6,987 nt of DNA from positions 1-6,987 of the forward strand of contig JALUKO010000343.1 in the NCBI GenBank assembly GCA_027056525.1, given 5' to 3'. Under the pieces are notes generated by a model. That model worked only from the letters and a program-made list of their open reading frames with translations. It was not told the origin of the DNA and did no database searches. The first letter of the stretch is position 1. Each line of letters opens with the position of its first letter. Shown here piece by piece: positions 1-5,631 of the stretch. Both the position numbers and the translations under genes were made by a program. The DNA comes from Helicobacteraceae bacterium. GTDB lineage: Bacteria; Campylobacterota; Campylobacteria; Campylobacterales; Sulfurimonadaceae.

Positions 1-25
1 CTCTATCCCTATCTCTATCCCTATC
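1..25. repeat. CTCTAT/CCCTAT short tandem repeat at window edge
   Basis: The first 24 bases are two exact copies of a 12-base unit, which is itself CTCTAT followed by CCCTAT; base 25 begins a third copy. The block starts at the window edge, so its full length is unknown. No open reading frame is convincing here. It runs directly into the heptamer array that follows, so the two probably belong to one repeat-rich intergenic region. Confidence 0.7.
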
Positions 26-28
26 CAT

Positions 29-159
29 TCTCACTCATCACGCATCACTCATCACGCTTCACCACACGACACATTATTCACTATTCACTGTTCACTATTC
101 ACTATTCACGCATCACGTTTCACGCATCACGCATCACGCATCACTCATCACGCATCACG
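29..159. repeat. Heptanucleotide tandem repeat array, consensus (C/A)(A/T)TCAC(G/T)
   Basis: Seventeen seven-base units can be read by eye. Five lie in phase at 29-63 (TCTCACT, CATCACG, CATCACT, CATCACG, CTTCACC). A 12-base interruption at 64-75 breaks the phase, and twelve more units run without a gap from 76 to 159. The second block shifts from ATTCACT-type units (76-110) to CATCACG-type units (111-159), with single GTTCACT and TTTCACG variants. The core TCAC is kept in every unit. There is no palindrome within the unit and no spacer, so this is not a CRISPR array. No reading frame of useful length crosses it. It resembles the heptanucleotide intergenic repeats known from cyanobacteria (STRR type). 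Its function is unknown; slipped-strand variation in copy number is plausible. Confidence 0.9.
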
Positions 160-162
160 TTT

Positions 163-192
163 CCCCAATTTTCGATTGGGGCTGTATTTTTT
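163..192 (+). terminator. Hairpin plus T run, candidate rho-independent terminator
   Basis: CCCCAAT at 163-169 pairs with ATTGGGG at 175-181 around a five-base loop, followed after a short gap (CTGTA) by six T at 187-192. The T run is only on the plus-strand side, so it would stop transcription entering from the left. The gap between stem and T run makes it weaker than a textbook terminator. It lies just before the promoter of the diguanylate cyclase gene and would insulate that gene from transcription coming through the repeats. Confidence 0.6.
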
Positions 193-200
193 AAATTTAT

Positions 201-215
201 ATGCTATAATAGCAT
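201..215 (+). promoter_or_regulatory. Extended -10 promoter within a palindrome, for the diguanylate cyclase gene
   Basis: TATAAT at 205-210 is preceded by TGC at 202-204, giving a perfect extended -10 element. A T-rich stretch lies upstream at 187-200, as is usual for sigma-70 promoters of Campylobacterota, which lack a conserved -35 box. The -10 sits inside an inverted repeat: ATGCTA at 201-206 and TAGCAT at 210-215, with three bases between. Transcription would start near 217, leaving a leader of about 47 bases. The ribosome binding site is probably AGGA at 252-255, eight bases before the ATG. Whether the palindrome is an operator is not shown by the sequence. Confidence 0.7.
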
Positions 216-263
216 CGATTAGATGGTAGTTCTGATTAATTATATAAAAACAGGAAAACAGGT

Positions 264-2105
264 ATGAACTCAAGACAAAAAGTTATGCTCATCCTTATAG
301 GTTTATTTCTCACTTTTTTTATCTCTATGGTTGTTATCATCACCGTTAACTTTCGGGATTTTGGTATGCACGGTGCGGAAAAACGTGCTTTGCTCACTGC
401 TGAAGTTGTCAAAGGTGGACTTACGGCACATATGGTAAACGGGATGATGGACAAACGCTCCTACTTCTTAAGCCAGATAGAAAATATTGAAAATATTCAT
501 GCCATCTGGATAGCACGCTCCCCTATCGTTATCAAACAGTTTGGTGAAGGGATGAACAACGAAATAGCCCGAGATGAGATCGACAAACAGGTTTTACAAA
601 CGGGAAAAATTGCCAAAGAGATGACCGAGACTACCACAAAAAGTACTTTAAGGATGACTATCCCATTTGTTGCTTCTGCATTTGGCACACCCAACTGTTT
701 AAGATGTCATGATGCAAAAGAGGGTGACGTTCTTGGTGCGGTAAGTATGGTGATCGATGTAAGCGATGTAAGAGGAAGCAGTTTTAGTACGGTTGGTTAT
801 ATCTCTGCCATTGCCATCATTATTATGTTAATTATCCTTTTGGTTGTAAATAAATTTTTAAAACCCTACCTCAACATCTTTTACTCCATCAAAGAGGTTA
901 TGACAGCTGCATATGATGGTAACTATTCCAAAAGAGTGGATGGCGGTAAACTATTTGAGAGTAAAGCAGTTGCGGATATGCTCAACTCACTCCTCTCAAA
1001 ACTGCAAAAAGTGTTTGATGAGATCGATAACAAAGTGTATATTTTCTTGAGAAACAAAAACAAATCCAACAACTATGATCCACTTATCAATATAAATAAC
1101 ACGATCAACCAACTCTCTGATATCTATAAATTTAAACAAACTATTGAGCATGATGAGGAACTTCAAGATATTTATGAGAGGCTTGCCTATGTTTTTTCCA
1201 ACAAATTTAATATAGAAGATTTTTCTATCATAGAAGCAGACAGACTCAGCGGTATGAAAACAATCGTTTACACTACAAAAGGATGCCACTGTACCGTAGA
1301 AGACGGTGTTTGTAGAGCTGACAGAATCAACCTTATCGTGGATTCCACTATTTTTGACAAAACTTGTGACAAATTTTTGGAAGATGAGGAGTCTGAGTAT
1401 CTATGTATCCCTTATTCGATCTCAAATGAGCTCAACCTTATCATATCTATTGTGACGAGAACAAAAGAAGAGGGTACAAGAATTAGAAACCTTGTTGGAA
1501 TGATAGAAGATTATGTAGCAACTGCCCAACCTGCCATTGTAAGTAAAAAACTTATGCAGATCCTTAACAAAATGGCAAGAATCGATCAACTTACCGGCAT
1601 GTTCAACCGCAAGTATCTTGATGAATTTGCAGAAACATCTATACCTCAGGCTCTACGCACTGAAACACCTTATGGTGTTTTAATGATCGATATTGATTTC
1701 TTTAAAATGATCAATGATACCTATGGTCATGATGTCGGTGATGAGGGGATTCGTATCGTCTCACGCGTTATCAAGGACTCTATCCGCAAATCTGATATTG
1801 CTATCCGTTTTGGTGGTGAGGAATTTATCGTGCTTCTTTATAACTGCAATAGAGAGTACCTGCGAGAAGTTGCTGAGAAGATCCGTGTGAACTTTGCAAA
1901 ACAGGTCATCTCTGCCGGAAATGAGAGTTTTAGTAAAACGCTTAGTGTCGGAGCAGTTATGTTCCCTGATGACAGTGAGAGTATTTGGAAGTGTATCAAG
2001 TATGCAGATATGTCACTCTACTATGCTAAAGAGCATGGTCGTAACCAGGTTGTTGTTTATGATCCTGAGATCATTAAAGATGCCTCTATGAAAGATCAAT
2101 TCTAA
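264..2105 (+). CDS. Membrane diguanylate cyclase with periplasmic heme-c type (Tll0287-like/DUF3365) sensor domain
   Basis: This predicted inner-membrane signalling enzyme makes cyclic di-GMP from two GTP. Residues 7-28 are a membrane segment. Residues about 30-175 form a periplasmic domain ending in CLRCH (145-149), a CxxCH heme c attachment motif within a context typical of the Tll0287-like/DUF3365 family. A second membrane segment spans 178-198, followed by a HAMP-like region (about 200-255). A linker domain (about 280-430) carries cysteines at 341, 343, 350, 368 and 381. The GGDEF domain occupies about 436-598: DQLTGMFNR at 441-449, metal-binding D476 and D478, NDTYGHDVGD at 484-493, and the active-site GGEEF at 517-521. 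RKSD at 508-511 lies five residues before GGEEF, the position of the inhibitory c-di-GMP binding site. No EAL domain is present. The gene appears to be transcribed alone. The ligand (oxygen, NO or redox state) is unknown; the cyclase assignment is very secure and heme binding is likely. Confidence 0.93.
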   Translation: MNSRQKVMLILIGLFLTFFISMVVIITVNFRDFGMHGAEKRALLTAEVVKGGLTAHMVNGMMDKRSYFLSQIENIENIHAIWIARSPIVIKQFGEGMNNEIARDEIDKQVLQTGKIAKEMTETTTKSTLRMTIPFVASAFGTPNCLRCHDAKEGDVLGAVSMVIDVSDVRGSSFSTVGYISAIAIIIMLIILLVVNKFLKPYLNIFYSIKEVMTAAYDGNYSKRVDGGKLFESKAVADMLNSLLSKLQKVFDEIDNKVYIFLRNKNKSNNYDPLININNTINQLSDIYKFKQTIEHDEELQDIYERLAYVFSNKFNIEDFSIIEADRLSGMKTIVYTTKGCHCTVEDGVCRADRINLIVDSTIFDKTCDKFLEDEESEYLCIPYSISNELNLIISIVTRTKEEGTRIRNLVGMIEDYVATAQPAIVSKKLMQILNKMARIDQLTGMFNRKYLDEFAETSIPQALRTETPYGVLMIDIDFFKMINDTYGHDVGDEGIRIVSRVIKDSIRKSDIAIRFGGEEFIVLLYNCNREYLREVAEKIRVNFAKQVISAGNESFSKTLSVGAVMFPDDSESIWKCIKYADMSLYYAKEHGRNQVVVYDPEIIKDASMKDQF

Positions 2106-2118
2106 AAGAATTGATCTT
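2092..2118. terminator. Perfect 12-bp inverted repeat between convergent genes, possible bidirectional terminator
   Basis: AAGATCAATTCT at 2092-2103 and AGAATTGATCTT at 2107-2118 form an uninterrupted stem with a three-base AAA loop. The left arm and loop cover the last codons and stop codon (2103-2105) of the diguanylate cyclase gene, and the right arm lies 12 bases from the end of the converging glcD-like gene. On the plus strand it is followed by AAAAAACCTTTT and on the minus strand by only a few T, so neither side has a classical T run. The position argues for transcription termination or mRNA 3'-end protection. The stem is AT-rich and of moderate strength. Confidence 0.55.
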
Positions 2119-2130
2119 AAAAAACCTTTT

Positions 2131-3516
2131 CTATTTCAAACCCATCTTCGCCGGATTTAAAATATTGTTTGGATCAAATGCTGCTTTAATGGACTTAAAT
2201 AAAGCCATCTCTTCATCGCTAAATGCCATAGACATATAAGGAGCCTTTGCAAGCCCTATACCATGCTCACCTGAGAGGGTTCCCCCAAGATCAACAGTTG
2301 CCTGAAACACCTCTTCAATAGCTTTATAAGCGATCTTTACCTGTTCAGGGTCTTTGCCGTCAACCATAACATTGGTATGCACATTTCCATCACCTGTATG
2401 CCCAAAACATGGGATTTTTACATCATATTTCTCAGCAATAGCATAAAACTTTTCCAAAAGTTCCGGAAGCACGGCACGAGGCACTGTTACATCTTCATTG
2501 AGCTTTTTGCTTCCATAAACACTCAGTGCAGGCGAAGCATTACGACGAGCGAACCAGATATCTGCCGCTTCTTGATCGTCACGGGCTATTTGAAAATCAC
2601 TGCAGCCGTTTTCACGAAAAACTTTCTCAATTTGAGCCAGTTGAAAGTTCAAGTCTTCTTCCAGATTGCCATCAACATCAGTGACCAAAAGAGCACCCGC
2701 ATCTACAGGAAGTCCTTTACTAAAGGTCTGCTCCACAGCACGGATGGTAAGGTTATCCAAAAACTCCATAGCAACAGGAGTGATACCACTTGCCATTGTT
2801 TTATACACTGCTTCCATAGCTTCATGCACAGTTGGAAAGATCCCCATCGCTGTTTTGGTAAGTTTAGGTTTTGGGATCAGTCTGAGTGTAATCTCGGTCA
2901 GTACCGCCAGTGTTCCTTCAGAAGCGATCAAAATACCGCTTATGTTATAGCCTGCTACATCTTTGATGGTGCGTTTTCCCGCTTTTATCACATCACCGTT
3001 TGGAAGCACGGCGCGTGTTGCCATCACATAGTCTTTTGTTATGCCATATTTTGCAGCACGCATACCACCGGCATTTTCACTGACATTTCCACCGATTGTT
3101 GAGTACTCCTGACTTGCCGGATCTGGCGGATAAAAGAGACCAAGCTCCTCTACTGCACGTTGCAAATCCATGTTAATAACACCCGGTTGCACGATAGCGA
3201 CCATATTTTTCATATCGATCTCAAGTATCTTGTTCATATGTTTTTCCATCGCAAGCACTATGCCACCAGAACTAGGAAGTGCTCCACCCGTAAAACCACT
3301 CCCTGCTCCACGAGGAACTATAACGATTTGATGTTCGTTACAGTATTTTAAAATGGCACTGACATCCTCCTCATCACGGGGAAATATTACAGCATCAGGT
3401 TCAAAATGCTCACGTGTCGCATCATATGAGTATGCTATAAGATGTGCTTTATCACTGTAAATATTTTCATCACCCACTATAGAGCTAAAATGCTCTATAT
3501 GTTTTTTATCTATCAT
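2131..3516 (-). CDS. glcD: GlcD-like FAD-dependent 2-hydroxyacid oxidoreductase (glycolate/D-lactate dehydrogenase family)
   Basis: This is a predicted flavoprotein that oxidises a 2-hydroxyacid such as D-lactate or glycolate to the 2-oxoacid. The FAD-binding PCMH/VAO-type domain covers about residues 35-215, with PRGAGSGFTGG at 68-78 and GGNVSENAGG at 142-151. The C-terminal FAD-oxidase domain follows, with EDVTVPR at 341-347, HTGDGNVH at 373-380, GEHGIG at 416-421 and the closing FDPNNILNP at 447-455. At 461 residues it is complete and somewhat shorter than E. coli GlcD (about 499). No signal peptide or membrane segment is seen. Its ATG overlaps the stop of the upstream PgbA-like gene in an ATGA, and AGGAG at 3524-3528 lies seven bases upstream, so the start is well supported. 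No glcE, glcF or other electron-transfer partner lies beside it, which leaves the substrate and electron acceptor open. The symbol follows the usual name of the orthologue in Campylobacter and Helicobacter. Confidence 0.9.
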   Translation of the reverse strand: MIDKKHIEHFSSIVGDENIYSDKAHLIAYSYDATREHFEPDAVIFPRDEEDVSAILKYCNEHQIVIVPRGAGSGFTGGALPSSGGIVLAMEKHMNKILEIDMKNMVAIVQPGVINMDLQRAVEELGLFYPPDPASQEYSTIGGNVSENAGGMRAAKYGITKDYVMATRAVLPNGDVIKAGKRTIKDVAGYNISGILIASEGTLAVLTEITLRLIPKPKLTKTAMGIFPTVHEAMEAVYKTMASGITPVAMEFLDNLTIRAVEQTFSKGLPVDAGALLVTDVDGNLEEDLNFQLAQIEKVFRENGCSDFQIARDDQEAADIWFARRNASPALSVYGSKKLNEDVTVPRAVLPELLEKFYAIAEKYDVKIPCFGHTGDGNVHTNVMVDGKDPEQVKIAYKAIEEVFQATVDLGGTLSGEHGIGLAKAPYMSMAFSDEEMALFKSIKAAFDPNNILNPAKMGLK

Positions 3517-3528
3517 ATTTTATCTCCT
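3513..3528 (-). promoter_or_regulatory. ATGA stop-start overlap with ribosome binding site for the glcD-like gene
   Basis: The TGA of the PgbA-like gene (3513-3515) and the ATG of the glcD-like gene (3514-3516) share bases in ATGA. A strong Shine-Dalgarno AGGAG (3524-3528, minus strand) lies inside the end of the PgbA-like coding sequence with a seven-base spacer. This fixes the glcD-like start and predicts translational coupling. Confidence 0.85.
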
Positions 3529-4322
3529 GTATCAGCATTTTTGAGCAGATTTTTCACCGCCTCTATTTTGGAATTTTTTACTATATCCAAAAGGTTGCTG
3601 TTATCTTTGTTAAACTCTAGCATAAGTTTGTAATAATGTGGCTCATAGCTTGTAAGCGGATCACTCCCCTCTCCCCACCAAGCTTCATCAATATGCTGCA
3701 CTCTTGTATAAAAAGGAAGTTCCTCAGAAGTTTGCTTCAGTGGTGCTTTGGAGATATTTAATATCTTAAAACTTCTGCAATCAAGGGTAAATACATTCTC
3801 CTGCAGATAAAAAAACACTATCCCCACAGAAGTAGCACTGCACATCTCATAAAAATCACTCTTAAGCGGTGTTGGGTGTCCGTTGTTTGAGAGTATGGTT
3901 GCAAACAGATCCGGATGGATCCACTGAATGTTTTTTGTATTTTTAGTGATCTTGTAGTATATCTCTTCATCCGGCGATATTAAAAGTGCTCTGGAGTATC
4001 CAAATGCCAGCACGGCGATATCACCGGGACGAACTTCCCATTTTCCTTCCGGAAGTGCATTGTTTTTCAGACCGTCAAATTCACTCAGAGCGAGTGTCGC
4101 GATTTTTGTATCTTTATCATAGCTACTCACCACTGCATTTTTCAAGATACTGGTATGTTTTGCACTTAACCTGTGAAAAACAAATCCGCTCATCCCTATA
4201 TCTATTTTATCGATTTTTATGCTGGCTTGTGTCTGCTCTTTATTTACACTTAGTAGCGGGGATTCAAGTACATTGGCAAATAATGTTATTCCCGTAACAA
4301 AAAGTAAAAAGATATATTTCAT
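3513..4322 (-). CDS. Exported protein resembling the N-terminal domain of H. pylori PgbA (PGBA_N family)
   Basis: The protein has 269 residues with a typical signal peptide (MKYIFLLFVTGITLFA, cleavage likely after residue 16), so it is probably periplasmic or surface-exposed. No later membrane segment is visible. Two cysteines, C161 and C182, could form a disulfide. The region about 95-190, with RPGDIAVLAFGYSRALLISP (98-117), WIHPDLFATIL (134-144) and the two cysteine blocks, is what I match to the PgbA N-terminal family. The match is from memory and from gene order: first gene of a pair with glcD and divergent from an M23 peptidase, as in Helicobacter and Campylobacter. H. pylori PgbA is much longer (about 450 residues) and its plasminogen binding depends on a C-terminal lysine; this protein stops at 269 and ends in DKI, so plasminogen binding should not be assumed. 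AGGA at 4329-4332, six bases before the ATG, supports the start. The molecular function is unknown. Confidence 0.75.
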   Translation of the reverse strand: MKYIFLLFVTGITLFANVLESPLLSVNKEQTQASIKIDKIDIGMSGFVFHRLSAKHTSILKNAVVSSYDKDTKIATLALSEFDGLKNNALPEGKWEVRPGDIAVLAFGYSRALLISPDEEIYYKITKNTKNIQWIHPDLFATILSNNGHPTPLKSDFYEMCSATSVGIVFFYLQENVFTLDCRSFKILNISKAPLKQTSEELPFYTRVQHIDEAWWGEGSDPLTSYEPHYYKLMLEFNKDNSNLLDIVKNSKIEAVKNLLKNADTGDKI

Positions 4323-4351
4323 ATGTTTTCCTAAGAGTTTAATGTAGTGAG

Positions 4352-4360
4352 ATTATATCA
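4352..4360 (-). promoter_or_regulatory. Extended -10 promoter of the PgbA-like/glcD operon
   Basis: Read on the minus strand, 4360-4352 is TGATATAAT, a perfect TATAAT (4357-4352) with the TGn extension directly before it. It lies about 30 bases upstream of the ATG at 4322, leaving a short leader of roughly 20-25 bases that includes the AGGA ribosome binding site. No good -35 box is seen at the expected distance, which is normal for this phylum. Confidence 0.7.
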
Positions 4361-4413
4361 AACAAACCTCAGACTAAGCCAAATTTTGTTAAAGTTTCAA
4401 AATTATTTATTTT

Positions 4414-4428
4414 AGGGTTATCTGAGTG
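4414..4428 (+). promoter_or_regulatory. Ribosome binding site and GTG start of the M23 peptidase gene
   Basis: AGGG at 4414-4417 lies eight bases before the GTG at 4426-4428. There is no in-frame ATG nearby, and starting at this GTG gives an intact signal peptide, so the GTG is the likely start. The AT-rich stretch at 4386-4413 probably holds the promoter, but I cannot pick a convincing -10 on the plus strand. Confidence 0.65.
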
Positions 4429-5631
4429 ATACGATATTTCATACTATTTTTATTTCTATTTAGCGCAGTTTTTGCCTCAAGTGTTCAAGACTTTCGTTGG
4501 AAAAGCGGAGAGACCTATCTGGTGTTTTTAGAAAAAAACAAACTGCCTCTCAAAGAGCTATACTACAACCTTGACAAAGATGATCAAAAACTTACAGAAG
4601 AGATACGCTCAGGTGTGAACTGCCAAATTCTCAAAGACACTAATGACACTATACAACAAGTACTCATCCCTATGAATGATGAGCTTCAGATCCACATCTA
4701 CAAAAACAATGGCTCTTACAAGTTTGAGGCGATCCCTATCATCAGTGAAACAAAAACGGAGTCCTTCACCATAAAGATCAACCACTCTCCCTACCTCGAT
4801 ATCATCAAGGCGACAGGTTCGAAAAAACTCGCTCAAATTTTTGTCGCAAGTTTCAAAAACTCTCTAAACTTTAAAAGGGACCTTCGCAAAGGAGACACTC
4901 TTGCCCTGCTTTATGAGCAAAAATATCGCCTTGGAAAACCCTTTTCTATGCCGATTTTAAAAGTTGCCATGATAGAGATGCGAGGGAAAAAGCACTACAT
5001 ATACCTCAACAAAGATGACAGATATTATGATGAAAAAGGGCATGAGGTGGAAGGATTTTTACTTGCAAAACCGGTAAGAAATGCAAGAATATCTTCAAGA
5101 TTTACAAAACGCCGCTACCATCCGGTTCTTAAAAAATACCGCGCCCACCTTGGTGTTGACTACGCTGCAAGACGTGGAACACCCATAGTTGCAGCCGGAA
5201 GCGGACGCATCATATTTGCCGGAAGAACAAGGGGGTATGGAAACCTTATCAAAATTCGCCATTCTGATGGTTACATGACCCTCTATGCCCATCAAAAATC
5301 TTTTCGCCGCGGTATCAGAAAAGGCAAATATGTAAAAAAAGGACAAACGATCGGCTATGTCGGTACGACCGGTCTTTCCACAGGACCCCATCTGCATTTT
5401 GGTCTTTACAAACATGGCCGTGCCATTAACCCGCTCAGAGTTGTTCAGGTCACTACAAAAAAGCTCAAAGGCAAAGAGAAAAAAGCCTTTATAAAACTTC
5501 GCGATAATTACAATAAACAGATACAAAAAATTATAGAAGACAATATCACCTATAAAAAGCCAAAAGCTATAGAGAAAACTTGCTACATCTACACCAAAAA
5601 ACAAGAAAAAAAAGTAGATCCTAATGGTTAA
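4426..5631 (+). CDS. Periplasmic M23 (LytM-type) zinc peptidoglycan peptidase, Csd3/HdpA/Pgp3-like
   Basis: This is a predicted periplasmic metallopeptidase cutting peptidoglycan peptide bonds; relatives in Helicobacter (Csd3/HdpA) and Campylobacter (Pgp3) have D,D-endopeptidase and D,D-carboxypeptidase activity and set helical cell shape. A signal peptide covers residues 1-17 (cleavage after VFA). An N-terminal region (about 20-210) corresponds to the domains that precede LytM in Csd3, where the first domain is reported to block the active site. The M23 domain spans about 235-340 and is complete: zinc ligands H241 and D245 (HLGVD), catalytic H289 (YAHQ), and HLH at 322-324 with H322 catalytic and H324 a zinc ligand. 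A lysine-rich tail follows (about 343-401). The length of 401 residues is close to Csd3 (about 403). It is divergent from the PgbA-like/glcD pair and overlaps the downstream Nudix gene by eight bases. The family is certain; orthology with Csd3 rests on length, architecture and gene order. Confidence 0.9.
   Translation: MIRYFILFLFLFSAVFASSVQDFRWKSGETYLVFLEKNKLPLKELYYNLDKDDQKLTEEIRSGVNCQILKDTNDTIQQVLIPMNDELQIHIYKNNGSYKFEAIPIISETKTESFTIKINHSPYLDIIKATGSKKLAQIFVASFKNSLNFKRDLRKGDTLALLYEQKYRLGKPFSMPILKVAMIEMRGKKHYIYLNKDDRYYDEKGHEVEGFLLAKPVRNARISSRFTKRRYHPVLKKYRAHLGVDYAARRGTPIVAAGSGRIIFAGRTRGYGNLIKIRHSDGYMTLYAHQKSFRRGIRKGKYVKKGQTIGYVGTTGLSTGPHLHFGLYKHGRAINPLRVVQVTTKKLKGKEKKAFIKLRDNYNKQIQKIIEDNITYKKPKAIEKTCYIYTKKQEKKVDPNG

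Noticed and set aside
29..159. CRISPR-like array
   Set aside because: The units are seven bases long and directly adjacent with no unique spacers; this is a simple tandem repeat.
1894..2091. 65-codon plus-strand frame inside the diguanylate cyclase gene
   Set aside because: It is out of frame within the conserved GGDEF domain and has no domain or ribosome binding site of its own.
2377..3102. 241-codon plus-strand open frame
   Set aside because: It lies wholly antisense to the well-supported glcD-like gene, and its translation is rich in C, H, F and S with no recognisable domain: a shadow frame.
4368..4426. CTCAGA / TCTGAG inverted repeat reaching the GTG of the M23 gene
   Set aside because: Only six pairs separated by 47 bases with no extension; expected by chance.
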